Part shown: positions 7,812-16,020 of the stretch, piece after piece | How positions within the stretch are numbered: the first letter of the stretch is position 1 | Layout of the letters: each line of letters starts with the position of its first letter | NCBI GenBank assembly: GCA_000438195.1 | Contig: FR903065.1 | Coordinates: forward strand, 1 to 41,458 | DNA: 41,458 bases | Reading direction: 5' to 3' | From: Mycoplasma sp. CAG:776 | Lineage (GTDB): Bacteria > Bacillota_I > Bacilli_A > RF39 > UBA660 | Made by a program: the position numbers and the translations under genes | The notes under the pieces: model-generated | Databases searched by the model: none | What the model saw: only the letters and a program-made list of their open reading frames with translations | What the model was told of the DNA's origin: nothing

Positions 7812-8342
7812 TTGGCAAGTTTTAAAGAGATCGTTACCAAGGCTGTAATTGGTAAAGCAAAGAAAACAAGTGTATCTAAATTTTCAGTTACCCCTAATGA
7901 AAGTGTTGATACCGTTTTAGGCTGTTGGGTTATTAATCATACTTTTGAAGGAAGAAATCAAAATGGTGTAGTTTATATTCATGGTGGGTTTGATGTTAAT
8001 GTTTGGTATTCCTATAATAACGATACTAAAACAGCTGTTGCTACTGAACATTTTACCTATGAAGACAAAATGAATATTCGTTTAAAAGATGGAGCTGTAT
8101 TAACAGATGCATCAGAAATAATTGTTCGTAGTTTAACACAACCTACAGTAACAGATGTAAATGCTTCTAATGGTGTTGTAAATTTATCCATTGAAAAAGA
8201 ACTTGGTGTAGAAATCGTAGGAAATACAATGATTAAAGTTAGCGTAGAAGAAGAGGAAGATGATTACGAAGTTATTGAGGATTTAGATGATGAAGAGGCA
8301 GATCAAGTTATTAATGAGATTGATGAGGATTATTTAAAATAG
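7812..8342 (+). CDS. CotE-family outer spore coat protein
   Basis: A 176-residue protein that I recognise as CotE-like: the opening FKEIVTKAVIGKAKK, then VLGCWVINHTFEG, then FDVNVWYSYNNDTKTAV, followed by a very acidic C-terminus (EEEEDDYEVIEDLDDEEAD). CotE in Bacillus subtilis (181 aa) organises the outer spore coat, and the acidic tail is typical. The start is a TTG at 7812 with a strong AGGAGG site. A TAAAAT box lies at 7791-7796. The gene ends in a hairpin (8342-8365). No other sporulation gene is in this window, so whether the cell sporulates cannot be judged here. Confidence 0.85.
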   Translation: MASFKEIVTKAVIGKAKKTSVSKFSVTPNESVDTVLGCWVINHTFEGRNQNGVVYIHGGFDVNVWYSYNNDTKTAVATEHFTYEDKMNIRLKDGAVLTDASEIIVRSLTQPTVTDVNASNGVVNLSIEKELGVEIVGNTMIKVSVEEEEDDYEVIEDLDDEEADQVINEIDEDYLK

Positions 8343-8375
8343 TGTCAACTAAAAATGGTTGACACCTTATCTTTT
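8342..8375 (+). terminator. Terminator of the cotE-like gene overlapping the rpsP -35
   Basis: GTGTCAAC (8342-8349) pairs perfectly with GTTGACAC (8358-8365), followed by a broken T tract. The right arm also holds the TTGACA of the next promoter. Termination may be partial. Confidence 0.6.
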
Positions 8376-8387
8376 GTATGTTAAAAT
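8359..8387 (+). promoter_or_regulatory. Sigma-A type promoter for rpsP-khpA
   Basis: TTGACA (8359-8364), 17-base spacer, TAAAAT (8382-8387) with an upstream TG (extended -10). This is among the best promoters in the window and fits a ribosomal protein operon. Confidence 0.8.
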
Positions 8388-8412
8388 TGTAGTAACAAAG
8401 GAGGAGAACTTT

Positions 8413-8688
8413 ATGGCAGTTAAATTAAGACTTAAAAGAATGGGTGCTAAACAAAAACCATTTTATCGTATTGTAGCCGCTGATGCTAGAAGTCCAAGAG
8501 ACGGCAGATTTATTGAAACTGTTGGTACTTATAATCCAGTTAGTAAACCAGCTTCTGTTTCAATAGACGAAGAAAAAGCATTAAAATGGTTAAATAATGG
8601 GGCTATCCCTACTGATACTGTTCGTTCTATTCTTTCTAAAGAAGGAATTATGACGAAGTATGCTCAAAATAAAAAAGTAGGTAAGTAG
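8413..8688 (+). CDS. rpsP: 30S ribosomal protein S16
   Basis: S16 binds 16S rRNA in the 5' domain and is needed for 30S assembly. The protein is 91 residues and starts MAVKLRLKRMGAKQKPFYRI, the typical S16 opening, with DARSPRDGRFIETVGTYNP following. An in-frame upstream start at 8359 is rejected because it falls inside the promoter; ATG 8413 follows GGAGGAG. khpA follows after one base. This rpsP-khpA pairing is usual in Firmicutes; the rimM-trmD genes that often follow are absent here. Confidence 0.97.
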   Translation: MAVKLRLKRMGAKQKPFYRIVAADARSPRDGRFIETVGTYNPVSKPASVSIDEEKALKWLNNGAIPTDTVRSILSKEGIMTKYAQNKKVGK

Positions 8689-8689
8689 T

Positions 8690-8935
8690 ATGGAAATTAC
8701 AGAATTTGCTACTTATTTAATTCAAAATATTGTTAAAAATCCTGATTTAGTTCGTGTTCGTTCTTTTTCGGGAGATGAAGATGCTACCGTTTTAGAAATA
8801 TTGGTATCTAATGATGATATGGGTGCTGTTATTGGTAAAGGCGGAAAAAATGCGAAAGCTCTTCGAACAATTATTTTAGCTTATGCTTATGTGAATCAAA
8901 TAAAAAATGTCAAAATTAATATTGATTCGTTTTAA
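8690..8935 (+). CDS. khpA: KhpA KH-domain RNA-binding protein
   Basis: An 81-residue single type-II KH domain protein with the GKGGKNAKALR loop (a GXXG-containing RNA contact) at about residues 48-58. KhpA pairs with KhpB/Jag in Firmicutes to bind many RNAs and affect cell division and elongation. It lies one base after rpsP, the usual arrangement, and ends at a terminator. Confidence 0.93.
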   Translation: MEITEFATYLIQNIVKNPDLVRVRSFSGDEDATVLEILVSNDDMGAVIGKGGKNAKALRTIILAYAYVNQIKNVKINIDSF

Positions 8936-8962
8936 AAATTCCTGAAATAGGGAATTTTTTTC
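8934..8962 (+). terminator. Terminator of rpsP-khpA
   Basis: AAAAATTCC (8934-8942) pairs with GGAATTTTT starting at 8951, followed by more T. It begins within the khpA stop codon. Confidence 0.8.
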
Positions 8963-9015
8963 TTTTATTTTTGGGCTATTTTTGGTATACTTAAAAAAGA
9001 AAGTGAGTAATTAAC

Positions 9016-10020
9016 ATGAAAGAATTCGATCCAAAGATAACTAAATCAATTTTAACAGGAATTCAGCCATCAGGAGTTATTACATTAGGAAATTATATTG
9101 GAGCAATTAGACAGATGGTACGTATGCAAGACTTATTTAAGTCATATATTTTTATTGCAGATATGCATGCGATAACTGTCCCTCAAGATGCTAAAGTGTT
9201 GCATGAAAATATTCGCAGTTTGGTTGCTTTATATTTAGCTTGTGGAATAGATCCTGATAAGAATATTATTTTTATTCAATCAGAAAACGAATATCATGCT
9301 AATATTTCATGGTTATTAGAATGTAATACACCTTTTGGTGAATTATCAAGAATGACACAGTTTAAAGATAAAAGTAGTAAAAATGCTAATTTTTATGCAG
9401 GACTTTTTACTTATCCGGTTTTAATGGCAGCAGATATTTTAGCTTATGATGTAGATTATGTTCCGGTTGGGATTGATCAAAAACAACATGTGGAATTAGC
9501 AAGAAATATTGCTCTTAGATTTAATAAAAAATATGGAGATACTTTTAAGTTACCTGAAGCTTTCATTACAGAAGCTGGTACTAAAATTATGGATTTAGTA
9601 ACACCAGATAAGAAAATGAGTAAGTCTAGTGATAATCCAAAAGGAGTTATTCGATTACTTGATGATGTAGTATCTATTCGCAAAAAGATTATGAGTGCTA
9701 CTACTGATAGTGATTGTTTAGTCAAATATGATCCACAAAATAAACCCGGGATTAGTAATTTGATTAATATATGTGTATCTATTACAGGAAGTAGTATTCA
9801 GGAGATAGAGGAAAAATTTGTTGGTAAAAATTATGGTGAATTTAAAAAATATGTAGCTGATGTTGTGATAGAAGAAATTTCTGGTATTCAAAAAAGATAT
9901 GAGGAAATAATAAATAGTGATAGATTAGATCAAATTTTAGATGAAAATATTAAAATTACAAGAGAGATTGCTAAAAATAAATTTATGGATATGAAAAAGA
10001 AAATGGGTTTATATAAATAA
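9016..10020 (+). CDS. trpS: Tryptophanyl-tRNA synthetase
   Basis: A class I aminoacyl-tRNA synthetase charging tRNA-Trp. The 334-residue length is normal. The N-terminal substrate region is TGIQPSGVITLGNYIG (HIGH-equivalent around residues 23-28), and the KMSKS loop is residues 200-204 (DKKMSKSSDN). The C-terminal half is the helical anticodon-binding part. A TATACT box (8986-8991) lies 24 bases before the ATG. The ribosome site is weak. It is monocistronic between the khpA terminator and the cdsA promoter. Confidence 0.96.
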   Translation: MKEFDPKITKSILTGIQPSGVITLGNYIGAIRQMVRMQDLFKSYIFIADMHAITVPQDAKVLHENIRSLVALYLACGIDPDKNIIFIQSENEYHANISWLLECNTPFGELSRMTQFKDKSSKNANFYAGLFTYPVLMAADILAYDVDYVPVGIDQKQHVELARNIALRFNKKYGDTFKLPEAFITEAGTKIMDLVTPDKKMSKSSDNPKGVIRLLDDVVSIRKKIMSATTDSDCLVKYDPQNKPGISNLINICVSITGSSIQEIEEKFVGKNYGEFKKYVADVVIEEISGIQKRYEEIINSDRLDQILDENIKITREIAKNKFMDMKKKMGLYK

Positions 10021-10049
10021 TTGACTTCATTTCTTGTTCATAGTATACT
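10021..10049 (+). promoter_or_regulatory. Promoter of cdsA-rseP
   Basis: TTGACT (10021-10026), 17-base spacer, TATACT (10044-10049). It starts immediately after the trpS stop and would yield a leader of about 20 nt before the cdsA ATG. Confidence 0.75.
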
Positions 10050-10074
10050 TGTTATAGTAAGAAAGTAGGAACGT

Positions 10075-10866
10075 ATGAAAAAAAGAATCCTTAGTGCAAT
10101 TGTGATGCTTATTATTGTTATTCCAATTGTTTGGTATGGCGGTGATTTATTTCGCCTTGGAGTGGGAATTGTTAGTATTCTTGCCTTAAAAGAGTTACTT
10201 GATTTAAAGAAAAGTCATCATTCTGTACCTTTGTTGGTGCAATTAGTGGCCATTATTTCCTTGCTCTTTATTGTTTTAGCAGAATATGATGGTTATTCCA
10301 TTTTGTTTGGTGTAACTTATCGGGGAATTGCTATATTATTACTAAGCTTGTTAGGGCTATCAGTTTTTTATGATGAGAAGAAGTATACGGCAACCGATGC
10401 AATGTTTTTGATAGGTTCTACTGTTTTACTAGGAACTGCTTTTAATGCAATGATTTTAGCAAGAGTTACTAGTTTATATTTATTTATTTATCTTATTTTG
10501 ATTTTTATATTTACAGATACTTTTGCGATGTTTATGGGAATGGCTTTTGGACGTCATAAACTAATTCCTAAAGTTAGTCCTAAAAAAACGATTGAGGGTA
10601 GTGTTCTTGGTTCAGTTATTGGAACAGTTGTTGCGGTAATATTTTATCATTTCTTTGTTGGAAAAGTTACAGTAGCGGTGGTAATTGTTACTTTGGTTTT
10701 ATCGGTATTAGGTCAAATTGGGGATTTAATGTTTAGTAAAATTAAAAGGGAAAATGAAATTAAAGATTTTAGTAATTTGATTCCGGGACATGGTGGAATT
10801 TTGGACCGCTTAGATAGTACGATTGCTATTATGCTTGGATTTTTACTATTTTATGCTATTTTATAG
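10075..10866 (+). CDS. cdsA: Phosphatidate cytidylyltransferase
   Basis: An integral membrane enzyme making CDP-diacylglycerol from phosphatidic acid and CTP, the branch point to acidic phospholipids. The 263-residue protein has about seven or eight hydrophobic segments. The C-terminal signature (GDLMFSKIKRENEIKDFSN, then IPGHGGILDRLDS at about 236-248) is diagnostic for the family. The neighbour rseP follows after 9 bases with an AGGAGG site. In many Bacilli the isoprenoid gene dxr lies between cdsA and rseP; it is absent here. Confidence 0.95.
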   Translation: MKKRILSAIVMLIIVIPIVWYGGDLFRLGVGIVSILALKELLDLKKSHHSVPLLVQLVAIISLLFIVLAEYDGYSILFGVTYRGIAILLLSLLGLSVFYDEKKYTATDAMFLIGSTVLLGTAFNAMILARVTSLYLFIYLILIFIFTDTFAMFMGMAFGRHKLIPKVSPKKTIEGSVLGSVIGTVVAVIFYHFFVGKVTVAVVIVTLVLSVLGQIGDLMFSKIKRENEIKDFSNLIPGHGGILDRLDSTIAIMLGFLLFYAIL

Positions 10867-10875
10867 GAGGATATT

Positions 10876-11928
10876 ATGTGGTTTATTGTCTTAATATTAT
10901 TAATATTTATTTTAGGATTAATTATTTTAGTTCATGAATTTGGCCATTTTATTACTGCTAAAAAAGCGGGGGTTCATATTTATGAGTTTTCAATTGGAAT
11001 GGGGCCATTAATTAAAACACATGTGGGAAAAGATGGAATTTCTTATAATATTCGGGCTTTGCCTATTGGAGGATTTGTTTCGATGGCTGGTGAAGTCTAT
11101 GAAGATGATGATACTAAAAAAATAAAAAAAGAAGATTTTATGTGTAATAAGAAGTGGTGGCAAAGAGTTGTTATTTTAGCAGCAGGTGTTTTTAATAATT
11201 TTGTTTTGGCTATTTTAATATTATTTGTTATGGCTCTTATTTGGGGAGCTAATAGTTTAGAACCTAAAGTTGGAACTGTATTAGAAGATTCTGCAGCAGA
11301 AAAAGGTGGCTTAGAACAAGGAGATTTAATCTTATCTATCAATGGTCATTCTGTGTCAACTTGGGATCAAACACAAATAGTTCTTTATTTGAAAAATGAT
11401 AGTAATATCTATCAATTTGAAGTTTTAAGAGATGGAAAGACGGTAACTTTAGAATTAGAACCTGATGTAACAGAAACAGAGACTGGTGAAGAACAAAAGT
11501 CTTTTGGTTTTGGAATTGAGCAAACAGAAGAACATGGATTATGGGCAAGTATTAAATATGCTTTTCAAAGATTTTGGAGTTTAATTTCAACAATGTGGAT
11601 TACAGTTATTAATTTATTTACTGGTCAAATTTCTCTTAGTAGTTTATCAGGACCTGTTGGTATTTATCATGTAGTTGGTGAAAGTTTAGCAATGGGTGTT
11701 CAACAAATAGTTTATTTAATAGCCTTTTTAAGTATTAATGTTGGATTAATTAATATATTACCTATACCAGCATTTGATGGTGGTAGAATTTTGTTCCTTA
11801 TTATTGAAAAAATTAAAGGAAGTCCTATTAATGCTAAGTTTGAAAATATGTGTCACATGATTTTCTTCTTCTTAATTATTTTGCTTATGATTTATATAAC
11901 AGTATTTGATATTATAAGGTTTACTTGA
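10876..11928 (+). CDS. rseP: RseP/RasP family site-2 zinc metalloprotease
   Basis: An intramembrane protease of family M50 that cuts membrane-spanning anti-sigma factors and leftover signal peptides. The zinc motif HEFGH is H20, E21, H24 in the first membrane helix. One PDZ domain spans about residues 125-200 (VGTVLEDSAAEKGGLEQGDLI). The second metal-binding motif is INILPIPAFDGGRI in the C-terminal membrane part. The 350-residue length fits. It is probably co-transcribed with cdsA and ends in a terminator that includes its stop codon. Confidence 0.95.
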   Translation: MWFIVLILLIFILGLIILVHEFGHFITAKKAGVHIYEFSIGMGPLIKTHVGKDGISYNIRALPIGGFVSMAGEVYEDDDTKKIKKEDFMCNKKWWQRVVILAAGVFNNFVLAILILFVMALIWGANSLEPKVGTVLEDSAAEKGGLEQGDLILSINGHSVSTWDQTQIVLYLKNDSNIYQFEVLRDGKTVTLELEPDVTETETGEEQKSFGFGIEQTEEHGLWASIKYAFQRFWSLISTMWITVINLFTGQISLSSLSGPVGIYHVVGESLAMGVQQIVYLIAFLSINVGLINILPIPAFDGGRILFLIIEKIKGSPINAKFENMCHMIFFFLIILLMIYITVFDIIRFT

Positions 11929-11945
11929 TAGTAAATCTTTTTTTT
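11918..11945 (+). terminator. Terminator of cdsA-rseP overlapping the stop codon
   Basis: GGTTTAC (11918-11924) pairs with GTAAATC (11931-11937), with one G-T pair, around a 6-nt loop that carries the TGA stop; eight T follow. Confidence 0.65.
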
Positions 11946-11958
11946 CGTTTTTTTTTAT

Positions 11959-11966
11959 GTTAAAAT
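11959..11966 (+). promoter_or_regulatory. Extended -10 box for the tRNA gene
   Basis: TAAAAT (11961-11966) preceded by TGT ends 8 bases before the tRNA. No clear -35 is visible upstream because the region is a T run. Confidence 0.45.
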
Positions 11967-11974
11967 AGAAGTAT

Positions 11975-12051
11975 GTCCCAATAGTTCAGCCGGATAGAAT
12001 GCTAGCCTCCGACGCTAGAGATCGTGGGTTCGAATCCCGCTTGGGACACCA
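11975..12051 (+). tRNA. tRNA-Arg (anticodon CCG)
   Basis: A complete cloverleaf can be drawn: acceptor GTCCCAA with TTGGGAC, D arm GTTC with GAAT, anticodon stem CTAGC with GCTAG around the loop CTCCGAC, T arm GTGGG with CCCGC around TTCGAAT, and an encoded CCA end. The anticodon CCG reads CGG, a rare Arg codon in such AT-rich DNA. A terminator follows directly. Confidence 0.95.
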
Positions 12052-12061
12052 AATTGATTTT

Positions 12062-12089
12062 AAACCCGTATTTATGGGTTTTCTTTTTT
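12062..12089 (+). terminator. Terminator of tRNA-Arg
   Basis: AAACCC (12062-12067) pairs with GGGTTT (12076-12081), followed by a T-rich tract. Confidence 0.75.
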
Positions 12090-12144
12090 ATAAATTCGGT
12101 TGGTGAGTTATTTTTAAAGTTTGATAGTAACTTTTAAGGAAAAA

Positions 12145-12153
12145 TGATATAAT
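12145..12153 (+). promoter_or_regulatory. Extended -10 promoter of the two-component operon
   Basis: TGA plus TATAAT (12148-12153) is a consensus extended -10. TTGATA at 12121 is 21 bases upstream, too far for a normal -35. Confidence 0.5.
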
Positions 12154-12188
12154 AAGTTAGAGTTTACTTGATCTTGGAGGTGGATTGC

Positions 12189-12887
12189 ATGTTTACCATT
12201 TTGATTGCAGAAGATGATAGGGATATTTTAGAATTATTATCTTTATATTTAGAGAGTAATTCTTATAAGATATTGCTTGCCAAAAATGGTATAGAAGCAT
12301 GGGAAATTTTTAAACGCGAAAAAGTAGATTTGTTATTAGTTGATATTATTATGCCACAGATGAATGGGTATGAGCTTATTAAAAAAATTAGACAAGAAAG
12401 TGAGCTTCCAATTATTGTGATGTCGGCTAAAAATCAAGATAATGATCGTATTTTAGGGCTTAATTTAGGAGCTGATGCTTATATTTCTAAACCATTTAAT
12501 CCTTTAGAAGTCGTTGCTTATATTCAGGCTAATTTAAGAAGAATAAAACATTATCAAAATTATGATAAAAATAAAGAAAGAGTGATTCAAATCGGTGATT
12601 TATCTTTAGAATTAGATGAGTATATTTTAAAGAAGAATGGGCATTTGATTCCTATGACAAGAGCAGAGTTTAAGATTTTGGCTAAAATGATGCAGCAACC
12701 AAATCGGGTTTTTACTAAGGCTCAATTATATGAATGTATTCATGGAGAATCTTTTGAGAATGACGAAAATACAATGATGGTACATATTTCTAATATTCGT
12801 TCTAAGATAGAAGAGGATCCAAGTAATCCGAGATATGTTATTACAGTTAGGGGGTTAGGTTATAAATTTGAAAACAAAGAAGAGTAA
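12189..12887 (+). CDS. OmpR/PhoB-family response regulator
   Basis: A 232-residue two-domain regulator. The receiver domain has acidic residues at D9/D10, the phosphoacceptor D52 in LLLVDIIMP, and the conserved K101 in YISKPFNP. The C-terminal winged-helix DNA-binding domain (about 130-230) ends VITVRGLGYKF, typical of OmpR/PhoB members. The start is ATG 12189 with GGAGG eight bases before it; a TTG at 12168 precedes that site and is rejected. The partner kinase overlaps its end by 20 bases. The unit lies directly upstream of the adenylation/MBOAT operon, which makes that operon a plausible target. Confidence 0.93.
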   Translation: MFTILIAEDDRDILELLSLYLESNSYKILLAKNGIEAWEIFKREKVDLLLVDIIMPQMNGYELIKKIRQESELPIIVMSAKNQDNDRILGLNLGADAYISKPFNPLEVVAYIQANLRRIKHYQNYDKNKERVIQIGDLSLELDEYILKKNGHLIPMTRAEFKILAKMMQQPNRVFTKAQLYECIHGESFENDENTMMVHISNIRSKIEEDPSNPRYVITVRGLGYKFENKEE

Positions 12888-14448
12888 GAGTTTTGTTAAA
12901 ATTTGTTTGGTTCAGTTTACTTTATGTTCTTTTTTATTACTTAGTATGTTTGTATTAGCAAATTCCATTTCTACAAAACAATTAGAGAATAGTTTTCCTG
13001 TATTAGAAGATTTTTTGATTTATGAAGATTTTTTAAAAGAAGAAAAATATGATTTAATTCCAATAGAACAATTTTCTGATTGTGAGTTTGCTATTGTAAA
13101 TCAGAAAGGGTTTTATTTATTTGCTACAGATTGGGATATTGAAAAAAATATTTCAAGTGAACAAGTAGGTTATATTAGTGATTACTATTCGAATGAATAT
13201 TATTATGTTTTAAATAAAAGAAATAAAAATAATGAGGTTACTTCTGTTATTTTTTTGAATTCTTATGATGAAGAATTAGAAACAGAAATGATTAAAGGAT
13301 ATGCAGAAGTAGATGAAAATAATGTAGTGGTTAAAGGGGATATCTTTCCAATTAATGAATCTATCTCTGAGCAAGATATTCATTTGTTAAATGGAATTTA
13401 TAATGATACTCATGGAATAGAAAAATATGATTTTGTAACTCAATCTGGCAAAAAAAGAACTTTACTTTTTTTATCACCTATGATTTCTACTACTTATTAT
13501 TCTACGCTTTTAAGTGAAACACAAACTTTTTGGATTATTGCCATTTCTATTTTGATACTAGTTATTGCTTTAGAAGTTTATTTTTTTAATCGAAGTTTGA
13601 AAAAACCTTTTGCTGCTCTTTCTTTGGCTATTAAGACTTATCAGAAAGGAGAATATTTAGAAATTGAACAAGAAAAACTGCCTGAAGAGTTTAAACAAAT
13701 TGTAGAGAATTTTAATTTAGTTTTGCAAAAATTAAATACTTCTGAAAAAGAAAAGACGGAAGTTTATTTAGAAAGACAAAAGATTATCGCAAATGTAAGT
13801 CATGATTTAAAGACGCCTTTAACTGTTATAAGTGGATATACTAAAGCCTTTTTAGATGGAGTAGTTCCATCTAATAAACGTGAAAAATATTATCAAACAA
13901 TTTATCAAAAAGCATTATATACAAGTGATTTAGTAGATACCTTATTTGAGTTTACGCAAATGGAACATCCGGAGTATAAATTGCAGTTAGAAAATGTGGA
14001 TTTTGGAGAATTTTGCAAAGAATATTTGGCAAATAAATATCATGAAATTCATTTTAAAAATTTTTATTTAGAAGTACAAATTCCAGAAGACAAAATCTTT
14101 TTAAAAATTGATCAAAAATTGATCAAAAGGTTATTCGAAAATTTAATTAATAATTCTTTAAATCATAATAGTGAAGGAATTACTATTTATTTTGAAATGC
14201 AGATTAAAAAAGAAGAGGTTTTGTTACATATTGGAGATAATGGAAAGGGGATTAGTGATGAACTTAGGAAGTCTATTTTTATGCCTTTTGTTACTAGCAA
14301 TGAAGCTAGAACTAGTGGAAAAGGTGTGGGACTTGGAATGTCTATTTCTAAGAAAATTGTTCTTCTTCATCACGGCTCTATAAAGCTTGCTCAAAAAAAT
14401 AAATCTAAATATACAACAGAGTTTATTATATCTTTTCCAAGAAAATAG
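12868..14448 (+). CDS. Membrane sensor histidine kinase
   Basis: A 526-residue kinase partner of the preceding regulator, starting at a TTG inside that gene with an AGG site upstream. Membrane segments at about residues 10-31 and 222-242 enclose a roughly 190-residue extracellular sensor domain, rich in acidic and aromatic residues, of no recognised family. A short HAMP-like linker follows. The dimerisation box is NVSHDLKTPLT with the phosphorylated H312. ATP-binding motifs are ENLINNSLNH (424-433), GDNGKGI and GKGVGLGMS. The gene ends in a perfect terminator before the envelope operon. The signal is unknown; envelope stress is a guess from context. Confidence 0.93.
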   Translation: MKTKKSKSFVKICLVQFTLCSFLLLSMFVLANSISTKQLENSFPVLEDFLIYEDFLKEEKYDLIPIEQFSDCEFAIVNQKGFYLFATDWDIEKNISSEQVGYISDYYSNEYYYVLNKRNKNNEVTSVIFLNSYDEELETEMIKGYAEVDENNVVVKGDIFPINESISEQDIHLLNGIYNDTHGIEKYDFVTQSGKKRTLLFLSPMISTTYYSTLLSETQTFWIIAISILILVIALEVYFFNRSLKKPFAALSLAIKTYQKGEYLEIEQEKLPEEFKQIVENFNLVLQKLNTSEKEKTEVYLERQKIIANVSHDLKTPLTVISGYTKAFLDGVVPSNKREKYYQTIYQKALYTSDLVDTLFEFTQMEHPEYKLQLENVDFGEFCKEYLANKYHEIHFKNFYLEVQIPEDKIFLKIDQKLIKRLFENLINNSLNHNSEGITIYFEMQIKKEEVLLHIGDNGKGISDELRKSIFMPFVTSNEARTSGKGVGLGMSISKKIVLLHHGSIKLAQKNKSKYTTEFIISFPRK

Positions 14449-14488
14449 AATCCTATAGAAAAATTAAGGTTTTCTATAGGATTTTTAT
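14449..14488 (+). terminator. Strong terminator between the kinase and the envelope operon
   Basis: A 13-bp perfect stem (14450-14462 with 14470-14482), 7-nt loop and T tract. It means the downstream operon is transcribed from its own promoter. Confidence 0.9.
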
Positions 14489-14500
14489 ATGTTTTTTCGA

Positions 14501-14506
14501 TACAAT
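14501..14506 (+). promoter_or_regulatory. Candidate -10 box for the adenylation/MBOAT operon
   Basis: TACAAT just after the terminator, 22 bases before the preferred ATG (14529). The -35 position would fall in the terminator arm and is not consensus, so an activator such as the adjacent response regulator may be needed (inference). Confidence 0.4.
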
Positions 14507-14528
14507 GGATGTAGATCGGAGTATAGAT

Positions 14529-16019
14529 ATGAATGCATTAGAGTTATTAGAACAGATGAGGGAAAAAAATAAGTGTGGAGTGTATGATGAATTTGGGTTT
14601 ACTAGTTATTTAGAAATACAAAAATTTAGTGAACAGATAGGAACAGCTTTAGCTAAATATGTTTCTATTAATATGCCAGTTGCGGTTTATATGGAGAAAA
14701 GCGTTTTAGCTTTAGAAAGTTTTTTTGGTATTCATTATGCAGGTGGATGTTATAGTTTTTTGAATCCTGAATTACCAGATGAAAGATTAAAAAATATTGT
14801 TACTGTTTTACAGACAAATATTATTATTACAGATGGATCTTTTTATGAACGTGCTGTGTCTTTATTTCCGGAATTTATTATTCTTAAAGTAGAAGAATTG
14901 AGAAAGTTTCCTTGTGATTATGAAGTTCTTCAAGCTATTCGTTCTAAAAAAATTGATACAGATCCACTATATATTAATTTTACTTCGGGTTCTACTGGCC
15001 TTCCTAAAGGAGTAGTAGTAAGTCATCGTTCGGTTTTAGATTTTATTTCTTATTTTACTGAGATCTTTCATATTACTGGAGAAGATACCTTAGCTAATCA
15101 GGCGCCTTTGGATTTTGATGTCTCTGTAAAAGATATTTATTCGGCATTAAGAACCGGAGCTAATTTAGTTTTGATTCCTAGAGCTTATTTTTCTAATCCT
15201 ATGAAATTGATGGATATGTTAGTAGATTATAAAGTTACTACTATGATTTGGGCTGTATCTGCTTTATGTTTAATTTCTACTTTTCATGGATTAGATTATA
15301 AACCACTAGAACATGTGAATAAAGTTATGTTTAGTGGTGAGGTTATGCCAATGAAACATTTAAAGTCTTGGATGGAACATTTAACCCAAGCTACATTTGT
15401 GAATTTGTATGGGCCAACAGAAATTACTTGTAATTGCACTTATCATATTTTAGATTGGGAGAGAGAATATGATAAAATTCCGATTGGTAAAGCTTTTCCT
15501 AATGAAGATGTTTTTTTACTTGATGAAAGTAATAGAAGAATTGATGAGCCTTTTAAAATGGGAGAAATTTGTGTACGTGGTTCAGAATTAGCTTTGGGTT
15601 ACTTTAACAATAGTTTGGAGACTAATAAAAAGTTTGTTCAAAATCCAAGTCAAAAAAATTATATTGATTTAATTTATCGTACGGGAGATTTAGGATATTT
15701 TAATGAACAAAATGAGTTTTTCTTTAGTGGGCGAAAAGACTTTCAAATTAAATATATGGGGCATCGAATCGAATTGGAAGAAATTGAAAGGGCAATTCAT
15801 GATATTGAGGGAATTTCAAGGTGTTGTGTGATATTTTTGGAAGAAAAAAGTCGATTAGTTGCGTTTTATATTGGCAATAAAAGTGAAATAGAAATTAGAC
15901 AAATTCTAAAAGAACATTTACCTATATATATGATTCCTACAAAATGGATTTCTATTTCCGAATTTCCTTTAAATAAAAACGGGAAGATTGATCGTAAGGC
16001 TTTAGGAGGAATGATTTAA
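14529..16019 (+). CDS. DltA-like amino-acid adenylation enzyme
   Basis: A stand-alone ANL-family adenylation enzyme of about 496 residues that should activate an amino acid with ATP and load it on the carrier protein encoded two genes on. Core motifs: A3 TSGSTGLPKG (152-161), A5 NLYGPTEITCN, A7 YRTGDLG, A8 GRKDFQIKYMGHRIELEEIE, and A10 NKNGKIDRKAL with the catalytic Lys. The Asp in PLDFDVSVKD matches the position that holds the alpha-amino group of amino-acid substrates. The specificity region (IWAVSALCLIST) differs from the WVSTPSF stretch I recall for DltA, so D-alanine should not be assumed. ATG 14529 is preferred over 14505 because GGAG lies seven bases before it. One base separates it from the next gene. 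Confidence 0.85.
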   Translation: MNALELLEQMREKNKCGVYDEFGFTSYLEIQKFSEQIGTALAKYVSINMPVAVYMEKSVLALESFFGIHYAGGCYSFLNPELPDERLKNIVTVLQTNIIITDGSFYERAVSLFPEFIILKVEELRKFPCDYEVLQAIRSKKIDTDPLYINFTSGSTGLPKGVVVSHRSVLDFISYFTEIFHITGEDTLANQAPLDFDVSVKDIYSALRTGANLVLIPRAYFSNPMKLMDMLVDYKVTTMIWAVSALCLISTFHGLDYKPLEHVNKVMFSGEVMPMKHLKSWMEHLTQATFVNLYGPTEITCNCTYHILDWEREYDKIPIGKAFPNEDVFLLDESNRRIDEPFKMGEICVRGSELALGYFNNSLETNKKFVQNPSQKNYIDLIYRTGDLGYFNEQNEFFFSGRKDFQIKYMGHRIELEEIERAIHDIEGISRCCVIFLEEKSRLVAFYIGNKSEIEIRQILKEHLPIYMIPTKWISISEFPLNKNGKIDRKALGGMI

Positions 16020-16020
16020 A

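Noticed and set aside
14505..14528. Start of the adenylation enzyme at 14505.
   Set aside because: There is no ribosome site before it, and the likely -10 box overlaps it; ATG 14529 has GGAG at the right distance.
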